Shown here piece by piece: positions 1-9,919 of a stretch of DNA of 59,427 nt. This stretch comes from Acidobacteriota bacterium. Lineage in GTDB: Bacteria; Acidobacteriota; Vicinamibacteria; Vicinamibacterales; UBA2999. Positions within the stretch are counted from its first letter, which is position 1; each line of letters starts with the position of its first letter. The notes under the pieces are model-generated. The model saw only the letters and a list, made by a program, of their open reading frames with translations. It was not told the origin of the DNA and did not search any database. The DNA lies in the NCBI GenBank assembly GCA_016192845.1, contig JACPTI010000084.1:1-59427 (forward strand). The letters run 5' to 3'. The position numbers were made by a program, and so were the translations under genes.

Positions 1-136
1 CCCCAACCGTGCGTTCGAAGATGTTCATTCTTTCATCTAGCCACATTCCAGTGCCGCTGTCAACGAAAAGGTGCGTCTACACGCTCCACACGTCTCGCCT
101 GCCTTGCTCCACGCCTTCAAAAGTGCGAAAGTCGGG

Positions 137-1144
137 CTAGCTGCGGCTGGACGAGACCACCTGCCCCACGCGTTTCGCCAGACTCGATTTACCCAACCGC
201 TGAAGTGCTTCGTCGATCGTGGCTGCGCAGATCTCTTGAGGAAACAGAAGTGGACCGGAGCGCGTCATGACGACAATAACACGCCGGTCGGAATCAGCAA
301 AAGTGGTCTCGACTTCAAGAAGTTCTCTGTAGACGTCAGTGCTCCTACCCTTTGGCTCAGCGGGACGCAAATTGACGATGAGATCCGCGCTTCGATGACG
401 GTACTTCGCTACGGTGTGACGCAGCCGGCGAGAGAACGAAGGATTCTTCAGGCCTGAGTAGATGGTTACAACTACAACATCTTCAACGATCGTCTCGGCC
501 AATTCTACGTGTTCTCTATAAATCACCGCGGTTAGGCCCCGCGTTCCTGCTTGTTGGAGCTCATCAGCGAGTTCAGATACGAGCAGAAGACCACGACCGC
601 GACGAACTCGCGTATCCAATTCCAGACGGCGTCTAGCCTCGGCGATGGCGAGTTCTACTTCTACGGATGGCCCATGGTCCGGATTGTGAACAGTCATCTT
701 GGCGTACGAACTATTCACGCTCAACTCAATTTTGACTTTGTCGTTTGGATCCGCGCAACCGTGATCGAAAGCGTTCTGGAGTAGTTCATGAAAGACGGTT
801 GCGAATCCGCTCACAGAATTCTCGTGGTAGCCGAAAGCGGAGAGCTTTTCCGATACAAAATCCCGAGCCACGACTGCTTCGTGTCGCGAACGTCGCTCGA
901 TAGAAGCTTTCACATCGCAGTTGAGGGCTTTCCACGCTGGCTGTTTGCGGACAGCCTGGAACGCTCCGGCGAGGCTCTTGCGGGCGTCGTCTGAAAGCGC
1001 GACACGCGTAGCGTCAAGAAGTATGTCTATAAGCATCGATGGACTGCGAGCGTCCGCGCCAGAGAGTATCGCATATGATCCGTGCTGCGGTGCCTGGTCG
1101 CGGCGCGCAGCGCTGACCGCCGGTCGTTTGTCGTGCAGGGCCAT
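137..1144 (-). CDS. HATPase (anti-sigma kinase type) fused to a STAS-like domain
   Basis: Residues about 85-215 look like an RsbW/SpoIIAB-type GHKL ATPase. The N-box is FHELLQNAFDHG and the glycine loop is RGRGLLLVSELADEL. Residues about 216-335 alternate hydrophobic strands and helices (VVVVTIYSG ... RVIVVMTRSG), as in STAS anti-anti-sigma domains. Members of these families switch partners by phosphorylating the STAS domain; having both in one chain suggests an intramolecular switch, which is inference. The ATG at 1144 has a weak GGGGA upstream. A second ATG at 1036 would remove 36 unconserved residues and is possible. Base composition is visibly less GC-rich than the suf genes. No sigma factor or partner is adjacent, so its target is unknown. 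Confidence 0.75.
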   Translation of the reverse strand: MALHDKRPAVSAARRDQAPQHGSYAILSGADARSPSMLIDILLDATRVALSDDARKSLAGAFQAVRKQPAWKALNCDVKASIERRSRHEAVVARDFVSEKLSAFGYHENSVSGFATVFHELLQNAFDHGCADPNDKVKIELSVNSSYAKMTVHNPDHGPSVEVELAIAEARRRLELDTRVRRGRGLLLVSELADELQQAGTRGLTAVIYREHVELAETIVEDVVVVTIYSGLKNPSFSRRLRHTVAKYRHRSADLIVNLRPAEPKGRSTDVYRELLEVETTFADSDRRVIVVMTRSGPLLFPQEICAATIDEALQRLGKSSLAKRVGQVVSSSRS

Positions 1145-1255
1145 CGTCCCCGCATGACCTGGCGACTCAAGTCTCGGTCGCTACGTGTCGTGGGCTACCG
1201 TCCCGCCAGAACAGAGATTCGTCCTGAGTAGTCGCCAAGGGTTGACCGACCATGG

Positions 1256-1278
1256 CTCGGTGTCTCGGTGCCTCGGTG
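1256..1278. repeat. Three CTCGGTG units at 8-nt period
   Basis: CTCGGTG occurs at 1256, 1264 and 1272 in the 156-bp gap between the HATPase gene and the end of the suf operon. It is a short low-complexity tandem with no assigned role. Confidence 0.5.
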
Positions 1279-1300
1279 TTCCGTGGGGGCGAAAAACGCC

Positions 1301-1705
1301 TCAGAACATTCCCAGCTGGAGCTTGGCCACGTCCGACATCCGGTCGCGGTCCCACGGCGGATCCCAGACGACGTCGACCACCACGCCGGCAACGCCGGGC
1401 ACGGCCGCCGCGGCGGCGCGCACCTGCTCGGGCAGGAACTGCGCCGCCGGACAGGCCGGCGCCGTCAGCGTCATCGTGATGCCGACCGCGCTCGACGCAT
1501 CGACGACGATGTCGTAGATCAGACCGAGATCGTAGATATTGACGGGAATCTCCGGGTCGAACACGCGGGAGAGCGCTTTCACGATCTCCGGCATGAGCGC
1601 CGCGCTCCGCTCCGGGTCCCTGACCATCGTATCGATCTGGAGCGCGCCGCCCTTTGTGACCGCCTCCCCCGGCGGCGCGGCCTGAATGACCGGCAGATCC
1701 TTCAT
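1301..1705 (-). CDS. sufT: SufT-like Fe-S carrier/maturation protein (MIP18/DUF59 family)
   Basis: The last gene of the suf operon, 134 aa. The DUF59 core shows DPEIPVNIYDLGLIYDI and TLTAPACPAAQFLPEQ, with the family's hallmark cysteine in the second motif. SufT proteins help deliver or mature Fe-S clusters; the role here rests on family and operon position. The ATG at 1705 overlaps the sufU stop (ATGA), which fixes the start; a longer open frame upstream is only sufU read out of frame. The N-terminal 35 residues before the domain are typical of SUF-linked members. Confidence 0.9.
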   Translation of the reverse strand: MKDLPVIQAAPPGEAVTKGGALQIDTMVRDPERSAALMPEIVKALSRVFDPEIPVNIYDLGLIYDIVVDASSAVGITMTLTAPACPAAQFLPEQVRAAAAAVPGVAGVVVDVVWDPPWDRDRMSDVAKLQLGMF

Positions 1706-2190
1706 TCCGTCGACACCACCTCGTCGCGCGCGTCCACCGCCGCGCGCAGCGTGTGCCACGCCAGGCTCGCGCATTTCACGCGGACCGGAAACTGCCGGAC
1801 GCCGGCGAGCACGGTCAGCTTGCCGAGGCTCTCGACCGGCGCGTCCGCCGGCGCGGTGATCATCTGCTGGAACCGCTCGAAGAGCACCTGCGCCTCGTCC
1901 AGCGTCTTCCCTTTGACGCTTTCCGTCATCAGCGACGCCGACGCCTTGGAGATGGCGCAGCCCGATCCCTGGAACGCCACATCCCTGATCACGCCGTTGT
2001 CGACGTTCAGGAACACCGTGATCCGGTCGCCGCAGAGCGGGTTGAACCCCTCGGCCCTGCGCCCTGCGTCGAACGCGCGGAAGTTCCTCGGCCGCCGGTT
2101 GTGGTCGAGGATGACCTCCTGGTACAGGTCCTGGAGATCGGGGTCCCCGCCGCGCACGCCTGCGCGGTGGGGTGAAAGTTCCGGGTTCAC
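1702..2190 (-). CDS. sufU: SufU/IscU-like Fe-S scaffold or sulfur-transfer protein
   Basis: 162 aa. The three conserved cysteines stand in PLCGDR, GSGCAIS and VRVKCASLAW, and the segment between the second and third cysteine is long, as in SufU rather than IscU. SufU accepts sulfur from SufS through a zinc-bound cysteine site. The GTG at 2190 overlaps the sufS stop (GTGA). The first 17 residues are unlike those of other SufU proteins and are largely encoded by a palindrome at 2145-2172 (see findings); the conserved domain begins at DLQDLYQEVILDHNRRPRNF. An upstream open frame belongs to sufS in another phase. Confidence 0.9.
   Translation of the reverse strand: MNPELSPHRAGVRGGDPDLQDLYQEVILDHNRRPRNFRAFDAGRRAEGFNPLCGDRITVFLNVDNGVIRDVAFQGSGCAISKASASLMTESVKGKTLDEAQVLFERFQQMITAPADAPVESLGKLTVLAGVRQFPVRVKCASLAWHTLRAAVDARDEVVSTE
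2145..2172. repeat. GC-rich palindrome inside the sufU 5' coding region
   Basis: Arms of 12 nt (CCCCGCCGCGCA and TGCGCGGTGGGG, one mismatch) surround the 4-nt loop CGCC. A near-identical element lies at 56730-56757 inside the SNF2 gene; both are followed by TG(A/G)A. In sufU it encodes part of the unconserved N-terminal extension. Confidence 0.7.
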
Positions 2191-3434
2191 TCGAACACCT
2201 CCCCGACGCGCTGCAGCGCCGCCACCAGTGTGTCGATCTCCTGGCGCGTGTTGTAGAGCGCGAGCGAGGCGCGCGCCGTTGCCGGGACGCCGAGCCGCCG
2301 CATCAGCGGCTGGCAACAGTGGTGGCCGGCGCGAATCGCCACGCCCTCGCGATCGAGAATCGTGCCGATGTCGTGCGGGTGCACGTCGCCGAGCACGAAC
2401 GAGAGCACGGACGCCCGATCGCGGGCCGTCCCGGTCAGCCGCAGGCCGGGCACGTCCGCGAGCGCGCTCGTCGCATAGGCGCACAGGTCGCGCTCGTACG
2501 CCGCGATGCGATCGAGTCCCACGCCGGTCACGTAATCGATCGCGGCGGCGAGGCCGATGACGCCTGCGATGTTCGGTGTGCCCGCCTCGTACTTGTACGG
2601 AAGCGGGGCGTACGTCGTACGGTCGAAGGTCACCGACCCGATCTGGCCGCCCCCTCCCTGGTACACCGGCATCGCCTCGAGCAGCTCGCGGCGGCCGTAG
2701 AGCACCCCGATGCCGGTCGGTCCCAGCACCTTGTGGCCCGAAAACGCGTAGAAGTCGCACCCGAGCGCCTGCACGTCGACCGGCATGTGCGCCACCGCCT
2801 GCGCGCCGTCGACGAGCACCGGGATCCCGCGCGCGCGCGCCAGCCGCACGATCTCGGCTACCGGGTTCACGGTCCCGAGCACGTTGGAGACGTGCGCCAC
2901 CGCGACGAGCCGCGTACGTGCGTTCAGCAGCCGCTCGAGCTCGTCGAGCCGCAGCTCGCCCGCATCGGTGATCGGGGCCACCCGCAGCCGCGCGCCCTTC
3001 TCTTCACAGAGGATCTGCCACGGGACGATGTTGGAGTGGTGCTCCATCTCCGTGAGCACGATCTCGTCGCCGGCCCCGACGCGGGCGCGGCCCCAGGTCT
3101 GCGCGACGAGGTTGATCCCTTCGGTCGTGCCGCGGACGAAGACGATCTCCCGCGCGTCGGCGGCGTTGATGAACCGGCGCACGTCCTCGCGCGCGGCGTC
3201 GTAGGCGTCGGTGGCGCGTCCGCTCAACGAGTGGACGCCACGATGGACGTTCGCGTTCTCCTCGCTGTAGTAGCGCTGGAGCGCGTCGATCACCGCCTGC
3301 GGCTTCTGTGTCGTCGCGGCGTTGTCGAGATAGACGAGTGGCTTGCCGTGGACCCGCTGCCGCAGGATCGGGAAGTCCTGCCGGATCGCCGCCACATTGA
3401 GCGCGTCCCGAGGTGCCGAAACGACAGATGCCAT
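2187..3434 (-). CDS. sufS: Cysteine desulfurase SufS
   Basis: 415 aa, the normal length. Group II (SufS/CsdA) PLP-dependent desulfurase that takes sulfur from cysteine and passes it to SufU. The PLP-lysine motif is FSGHKVLGPTGIGVLYG, the N-terminal signature is YLDNAATTQKP, and the catalytic-cysteine region is REGVAIRAGHHCCQPLMRRLG. The ATG at 3434 follows the sufD stop by 8 nt. The longer open frame upstream to 3653 runs antisense-like through sufD and is not supported by homology. Confidence 0.95.
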   Translation of the reverse strand: MASVVSAPRDALNVAAIRQDFPILRQRVHGKPLVYLDNAATTQKPQAVIDALQRYYSEENANVHRGVHSLSGRATDAYDAAREDVRRFINAADAREIVFVRGTTEGINLVAQTWGRARVGAGDEIVLTEMEHHSNIVPWQILCEEKGARLRVAPITDAGELRLDELERLLNARTRLVAVAHVSNVLGTVNPVAEIVRLARARGIPVLVDGAQAVAHMPVDVQALGCDFYAFSGHKVLGPTGIGVLYGRRELLEAMPVYQGGGGQIGSVTFDRTTYAPLPYKYEAGTPNIAGVIGLAAAIDYVTGVGLDRIAAYERDLCAYATSALADVPGLRLTGTARDRASVLSFVLGDVHPHDIGTILDREGVAIRAGHHCCQPLMRRLGVPATARASLALYNTRQEIDTLVAALQRVGEVFE

Positions 3435-3442
3435 ACCGACCT

Positions 3443-4771
3443 CTAGGCGGCCGCATCGAGCGCGTGCGCGAGCTGCCGCTGCAGAATCTCCTCGACGCCG
3501 ATCCTGATCGACTCGAGCGGCATGCGGTTGAGCACGTCGCCCGCAAACGCGTGGATCAGCAGCCGGCGCGCCTCGGACCGGTCCAGCCCCCGCGACCGCA
3601 GGTAGAACACCGCGTCCTCGTCGAGCTGGCCGACCGCCGCGCCGTGCGTGCACTTGACGTCGTTGGCAAAGATCTCGAGCTCCGGCTTCGAGTTGACCTG
3701 CGCGTCCTCCGACAGCAGGAGCGCGCGATTGGTCTGTTTGGCGTCGGTCTTCTGCGCGTCGGGCCGGACAATGATCTTGCCGTTAAAGACGCCGCGGGCG
3801 CGGTCGGCCAGAATCCCCTTGTAGATCTCGCGGCTGCCGCAGTGGGGCATCACATGGTCGATCGTCGTGTGGTTGTCGACCAGCCGCTGGCCGTCGGCGA
3901 GATACAGCCCGTTAAGCGTACATCCGCCGCCTTCGCCGCCGAGCACCGCCACCACGTCGTTGCGGACGAGCGCGCCCCCGAGGCTCACCGAGTGCGATGC
4001 GCATGTGGCGCTGCGCGCCCCCTTCAGATAGACGGTGCCGATGTGGAACGCGTCGGCGCTCTCCTGCTGCAGCTTGTAGTGATCGAGCACGGCATTCTGG
4101 CCGAGGACGATCTCGGTCACCACATTGGTGAAATACCGGGCGCCACCCGGCCCCGCGTAGCTCTCGACAATCGAGGCCTGGCTGTTGTCGCCGAGCACCG
4201 CGAGCACGCGCGGATGCGACTGAAGGGGCGCCGCTCCTCCACCCGTCGAGACGAACAGCACGTGAATCGGGTGCTCGAGCACCGTATGGGCCGGGATGTG
4301 GAGGTAGGCGCCGTCCGCGAACAACGCGGTGTTGAGGGCGACGAAGGGGGACCGGTCGAAGGGCGCCACTCGCCCCAGATGCGTCTCGACCTCGCTGGCG
4401 TGCGCGCTGACGGCAGCCGCCAGGCTTCCCGCGCGTACGCAGCCCAGCAGCGCGCTTCTGGTGGACAGAGCGGGTGCGAAATGCCCGTCGACGAACACCA
4501 GTTCGGCGGCGCAGACGTCGCGGAACCGAAAGGGCGTCACGTCCACGGGCCCGGCATCGACGGCAGGCGCTGCGAGCGTAAACGACTGGCTCGCAATCGG
4601 CGCCACGCTCGTGAACCGCCACTCTTCCTGCCGCGTCGTGGGGAATCCGAGCTCCAGGAACCGGCTCAGGGCGTCCTCACGCATCCGCGTCTGCTGCGCG
4701 GATTCAGCGGTCCGGCGGCGCCTCTGCGCGCTCTCGAACTCCGTCTTGTACTGTTCCAGCGATGGCGCCAT
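3443..4771 (-). CDS. sufD: SufD subunit of the SufBCD scaffold
   Basis: 442 aa, full length for SufD. The N-terminal helical region holds a typical TRQEEWRFTS motif, followed by the parallel beta-helix core and a C-terminal DEDAVFYLRSRGLDRSEAR motif shared with SufB. With SufB and SufC it builds and hands over Fe-S clusters in the cytoplasm. It starts at ATG 4771, one base after the sufC stop (TGA at 4773-4775). Confidence 0.95.
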   Translation of the reverse strand: MAPSLEQYKTEFESAQRRRRTAESAQQTRMREDALSRFLELGFPTTRQEEWRFTSVAPIASQSFTLAAPAVDAGPVDVTPFRFRDVCAAELVFVDGHFAPALSTRSALLGCVRAGSLAAAVSAHASEVETHLGRVAPFDRSPFVALNTALFADGAYLHIPAHTVLEHPIHVLFVSTGGGAAPLQSHPRVLAVLGDNSQASIVESYAGPGGARYFTNVVTEIVLGQNAVLDHYKLQQESADAFHIGTVYLKGARSATCASHSVSLGGALVRNDVVAVLGGEGGGCTLNGLYLADGQRLVDNHTTIDHVMPHCGSREIYKGILADRARGVFNGKIIVRPDAQKTDAKQTNRALLLSEDAQVNSKPELEIFANDVKCTHGAAVGQLDEDAVFYLRSRGLDRSEARRLLIHAFAGDVLNRMPLESIRIGVEEILQRQLAHALDAAA

Positions 4772-4772
4772 C

Positions 4773-5524
4773 TCAGCCTCGGACCGGCTCCTCGAGCCAG
4801 CCGTATCCCTTGTCCTCGAGCTCGAGCGCGAGCTCCTTGCCGCCCGACCGGACGATCCGTCCGTCGGTCAGGACGTGGACCACGTCGGGGATGATGTAGT
4901 TCAGCAGACGCTGATAATGCGTGACGACCAGGAACGTCCGTTCGGCGCTGCGCATCGCGTTGACGCCGTTCGCCACGATTTTCAGGGCGTCGATGTCGAG
5001 CCCGGAATCGGTCTCATCCAGAATCCCGAGCTTCGGCTCGACGACCGCCATCTGGAAGATCTCGTTCCGCTTCTTCTCGCCGCCCGAGAAGCCCTCGTTG
5101 ACCGGACGGTTCAGGAACGCCTCGTCGATGTCGAGCTGCTTCATGCGCTCGCGCACGAGCGTCATGAATTCCATCGCGTCGAGCTCCTCCTCGCCGCGAT
5201 GCTTCCGCATCGTGTTCAGCGCCGCCTTCAGGAAGTAGGCGTTGTTCAGCCCGGGGATCTCGACCGGGTACTGGAACGCCAGGAAGAGGCCGGCGCGAGC
5301 CCGCTCCTCGGGGTCCATGTCGAGGAGGTCTTCTCCCTCGAACAGGACCTCGCCCTCGGTGACCTCGTATTCCGGATGCCCCGCCAGCACGCGCGCGAGC
5401 GTGCTCTTGCCGGATCCGTTCGGCCCCATGATGGCGTGGACCTCGCCGTGCTGAATCGAGAGGTCGATCCCGCGAAGAATCTCGCGGCCTGCGACCCGTG
5501 CGTGCAGATTTCGAACTTTGAGCA

Positions 5525-5525
<1 letters not shown>
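4773..5525 (-). CDS. sufC: SufC ATPase of the SufBCD scaffold
   Basis: 250 aa ABC-type ATPase. Walker A GPNGSGKST, signature FSGGEKKRNEI and Walker B PKLGILDETDSGLDID (the SufC form of the motif) are intact, and the H-loop is VVTHYQRLL. It drives conformational change in SufB-SufD. The ATG at 5525 shares one base with the sufB stop (TAATG). The frame stays open to 6095, but that part is sufB in another phase. Confidence 0.96.
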
Positions 5526-6970
<1,445 letters not shown>

Positions 6971-6985
6971 CTCTGTTTCCGTCAC

Positions 6986-7312
6986 CTATGCGCTGAACGA
7001 CACCCCGCATCCGCAGGTGCTCTTCGCGTTCGGGTTGTTCAGCAGAAATCCCTTGCTCAGCAGGCTCGTGTCGTAGTCGAGGACCGTCCCGTCGAGCAGC
7101 CGCAGGCTCCGCGGATCCACGTACACCTTCGCGCCGTCCGTCGTCTCGAACACCGCGTCGTTCGGCTTCGGCGCCACTTCCCACGCGAACGTGTACTCAT
7201 ACCCCGAGCAGCCGCCGGCTTTGATGCCGACGCGCAATCCGGTCTCCCCCTGCTGGCGTTTTGCCAGCATCGTGCGAATGTGCTTCGCGGCGTTCTCGGC
7301 AATCTCGATCAT
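6986..7312 (-). CDS. sufA: A-type Fe-S carrier (HesB/IscA/SufA family)
   Basis: 108 aa. The three cluster-binding cysteines are present: GGCSGYEY near residue 35 and STCGCGVSF at the C terminus. A-type carriers receive clusters from SufBCD and pass them to apo-proteins. The ATG at 7312 overlaps the stop of the upstream rrf2 gene (ATGA), so translation is probably coupled to the regulator. Confidence 0.94.
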   Translation of the reverse strand: MIEIAENAAKHIRTMLAKRQQGETGLRVGIKAGGCSGYEYTFAWEVAPKPNDAVFETTDGAKVYVDPRSLRLLDGTVLDYDTSLLSKGFLLNNPNAKSTCGCGVSFSA

Positions 7313-7782
7313 CGCGCCTCGACGGGGGCCCCGCTGCCCGCCTCGCCCCGTCCCCTCACCACGATCGGAATCGCGTGCTCGTCCGGCGTCAGCTCGGCGA
7401 GCGTCATCGTCTGGAGCACCGAGAAGATCTGGTCCTTCACACGCGACAGCGGATCGCGGACGGTGCAGGTGCCGAACTGCTCGCACTGCTCGTCCCGCCG
7501 CCCGCAGGCGGTGATCGCCAGCGGACCGTCGATCGCCTCGACGATCTCGGCGAGCGAGATCGCCCGCGCCGGGCGCGCCAGGTGATAGCCGCCGTGCACG
7601 CCTTTCTGCGCGGCGACGAACCCGAGCCGCGCCAGGTGCTGGAGCACCTTTGCGAGGAGCTCGACCGGAATGTCGTACCGCTCCGCAATCGTACGCGCGC
7701 TCGCGACCCCGGCCGGCGCTTCCGTCGCCAGATACTGCAGCGCCAGGAGGCCGTAATCCGTCTTTTTCGAGAGCCTTAACAT
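7309..7782 (-). CDS. Rrf2-family Fe-S-sensing repressor of the suf operon
   Basis: 157 aa. The N-terminal winged helix starts MLRLSKKTDYGLLAL and includes the recognition segment QKGVHGGYHLARPA. Three cysteines in ACGRRDEQCEQFGTCTVRD match the cluster-binding arrangement of IscR-like Rrf2 proteins. It is the first gene of the operon and overlaps sufA by 4 nt, so it most likely senses Fe-S demand and represses its own operon (inference from family and position). About 40 residues after the cysteines are poorly conserved. Confidence 0.92.
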   Translation of the reverse strand: MLRLSKKTDYGLLALQYLATEAPAGVASARTIAERYDIPVELLAKVLQHLARLGFVAAQKGVHGGYHLARPARAISLAEIVEAIDGPLAITACGRRDEQCEQFGTCTVRDPLSRVKDQIFSVLQTMTLAELTPDEHAIPIVVRGRGEAGSGAPVEAR

Positions 7783-7799
7783 GGCCGCCCTAACTCCGA

Positions 7800-7829
7800 C
7801 CTGATTAGTCCTATATTAGCGGAATCAGG
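7800..7829 (-). promoter_or_regulatory. Candidate operator/promoter of the suf operon
   Basis: A perfect 7-nt inverted repeat (CCTGATT ... AATCAGG) with a 16-nt spacer lies 18 nt upstream of the rrf2 start. On the minus strand the spacer reads CCGCTAATATAGGACT, which contains a TAATAT-like -10 box. This is the expected place for Rrf2 autoregulation; binding is not shown. Confidence 0.45.
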
Positions 7830-7838
7830 AGTGTTGCG

Positions 7839-8333
7839 CTACCGGGCCGCCGAACGGTGGCCGAGGTTCCCGGCCGGGTGCGCAGATTGCACCCATGGCC
7901 GGAGCGCGCGGCGCGCCGCAAAGTACCCGTTGGCGTTGTGCCGCTCGAGGTCGGCCGGCCCCATGATGGATCGCGCCAGGACGCGGTCGCGATAGCCGGG
8001 AGCAAATCGCTCGATCTGCCGCTCGATCCGCGGCAGCATGTCGGCCTCGGAGCCGCGTGGCACGTGACAATAGGTCCGCGCGATGTGGCGTCCCGCCGGC
8101 GCACGCGACGGGTCGAACAGCGTCGGCTGCGCGAGCAGGACGAACGGCCGCTCCGGGTGGCGGCCCTGCCAGGCGTCGCGCTCCGCCGCCGCGGTCTCCG
8201 CCAGCGTCCCGCCGACCTGCACGGTCGCGGCGAGGGCACAGGCCGGGTTCCGCCACGGAATCGGCGCGGCCAGCGCCCAGTCGACATCGCCGGCGGTGCT
8301 CGGCACGACGGATGCGGCGGCCGACAGCGCGCA
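7839..8333 (-). pseudogene. C-terminal relic of a phytoene-desaturase-like FAD oxidoreductase
   Basis: The open frame here reads PIPWRNPACALAATVQVGG, ERPFVLLAQPTLFDP, CHVPRGSEADM and ERFAPGYRDRVLARSIMGPADL. These match the C-terminal third of NAD(P)/FAD-dependent oxidoreductases of the phytoene dehydrogenase/carotenoid isomerase group. The FAD-binding N terminus is absent and the closing GGGVHGMCGY-type segment has been lost after HNANGY. No start codon belongs to the conserved part. Called a relic from motif memory; a protein search would settle it. Confidence 0.55.
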
Positions 8334-8348
8334 TGTCGCCGAGCGCTG

Positions 8349-8574
8349 GTGGTAACGTGGGCGGTGATCGCGTTTGGCGAGGTCGCGCGCCCGGTGCGGC
8401 TGCTCAACGTGGCGACGGGGGTCTGGGTGGCTGCGGCTCCCTGGATGCTCGCGGCGTCGACCCGCCTCGTCACGCTGGCTCGATCTGCTCGCCGGCGGGC
8501 TCGTGGTCGTCCTGAGCCTCCGCCGCGGCCGCATCGACGAGAAGTTTGGCGGCTGGAACCGGTACCTGCTCTAA
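8349..8574 (+). pseudogene. SPW-repeat membrane protein relic, frameshifted
   Basis: One frame reads WAVIAFGEVARPVRLLNVATGVWVAAAPWML, then homology jumps to another frame with LDLLAGGLVVVLSLRRGRI and FGGWNRYLL, ending at a stop at 8574. Together these resemble the second half of SPW-repeat membrane proteins, including the APW motif and the closing GGWxxY. The switch lies near 8470-8480 and the N-terminal half is absent. It abuts the preceding relic head to head. Confidence 0.5.
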
Positions 8575-8597
8575 CACGGGCGACAAGGAGGGCAGCC

Positions 8598-9059
8598 ATG
8601 GCGCTCACGTTGACGAGTCCGGAGTTTGCCGACGGGCAGCCGATGCCGAGACAGTTCACCTGCGACGGCAAAAATGCGCCGCCGCCGCTCCGGGTCGGCG
8701 ATCCGCCGGCGGGGACGCGCAGCTTCGCCCTCGTCATGGACGACCCCGATGCGCCGCGCGGCACCTTCACGCACTGGCTCGCGTACGACATCCCGGCCGG
8801 CGGTCCGGAGCTGAAGGCGACCGCCGGCAAGGCGCTGAAGAACGATTTCGGCCGCGCCGGGTACGGCGGTCCCTGTCCGCCGCGGGGCCACGGACCACAT
8901 CGGTACTACTTCACGGTCTACGCGCTCGACGTGCCGTCGCTCGAGGTGGGGGGCGCGACGCGCGACGACCTTGAGGCGGCCGTCAGGGGGCACACGCTCG
9001 GCACAGCGCGGCTGATGGGGCGGTACGAGCGCGCCGGCACCGCCCCGCGAACCGGTTAG
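8598..9059 (+). CDS. YbhB/YbcL-type phosphatidylethanolamine-binding (PEBP) protein
   Basis: 153 aa, normal for bacterial PEBP-like proteins. It shows FADGQPMPRQFTCDGKN, the ligand-pocket motif MDDPDAPRGTFTHWLAYDI and the GPCPPRGHGPHRYYFTVYAL box. A strong AAGGAGGG lies 6 nt before the ATG, which fixes the start although the frame is open far upstream. Bacterial members bind small anions or act as protease or kinase inhibitors; no specific role can be given. It is an intact gene inside an eroded region. Confidence 0.93.
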   Translation: MALTLTSPEFADGQPMPRQFTCDGKNAPPPLRVGDPPAGTRSFALVMDDPDAPRGTFTHWLAYDIPAGGPELKATAGKALKNDFGRAGYGGPCPPRGHGPHRYYFTVYALDVPSLEVGGATRDDLEAAVRGHTLGTARLMGRYERAGTAPRTG

Positions 9060-9226
9060 ATTGACGTCAGCGCTTCTTCCGGCTGGCGGACTTGCGCGCC
9101 GCCCTCTTTCGGCTTCTCGTCGAGTGCTTCGTTTCGCCGGCCTCGGCGCGCTGCTTGTTCGACCTCGCCGGTTGGGTGGTGTGGGCCGACTGTCCCGGAT
9201 CCTGCAGACCGCAAAGGGAGGGTCAG

Positions 9227-9908
9227 ATGATTACGAACCCGTTGGCCGTTGCGCCGGGGAAGCATATCGAGTACGTGCCCGGGCAGCTCGTGCTCCGCGT
9301 CAGAGGGGACGCCGTGACATTCGGGACTGGGCGAGGCGCGGCAGCGGACGCCCTCCCCGGCGTGGCGAAGCCTCTCGACTACCTCCGCACGAACGCCGGC
9401 CTCAAGGCCGTCGAGCCCCTCATTCTCTAGGCAGCGAGAAGCGATCGCTCGGGCCAACCTGCCCGCCGAAAAACGGAACAGGCTGGCGGTCCGTTCGAGC
9501 GTCACGGACACGGAGAGCGAGGACCTCGCCGGCGTCACGCTGCTCTCGGTGGATCCCACCGCGGACACGCCCAAGCTGGCGAAGCGCCTGACCGCGGAGC
9601 GAGCCGTGGAGTTCGCGGAGCCCGTGCCCGCACGTTGGCTCGCCTCGCCGAAAGCGGGGAAAGCAAATCCCCTCCAGAACCTTCCCTATCGGAAGGTAAC
9701 GGGATACGCCTCATACAGTGGCACGTCGATGGCAACACCCCATGTGGCCGCCGCGGCGGCCCTAGTCCTGGCGCGCTACCCGAGCCGGAACGCCGCGTGG
9801 GTGAAGGATCGGCTGCGCGACACGGCTACACGGCTGCCAAAAATGAAGCGCGCGTGGACCGCGGACTACGGACACGGCTTGCTCAACTTGAGACGGGCCC
9901 TGTTGTGA
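9227..9908 (+). pseudogene. Broken subtilisin-like (S8) serine protease
   Basis: A good ribosome site (AAAGGGAGGG) precedes ATG 9227, which opens a pro-domain-like stretch (HIEYVPGQLVLRVRGDAV). At about 9424 one extra A throws the frame: removing it restores PLFSRQREAIARANLP and joins the next frame through VEFAEPVPARWLA. The sequence then jumps straight to YASYSGTSMATPHVAAAAAL, the catalytic-serine motif, so about 200 residues with the catalytic Asp and His are missing. It ends at TGA 9908. The gene is therefore inactivated by a frameshift and an internal deletion. Confidence 0.75.
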
Positions 9909-9919
9909 CGGGCCCTGTG

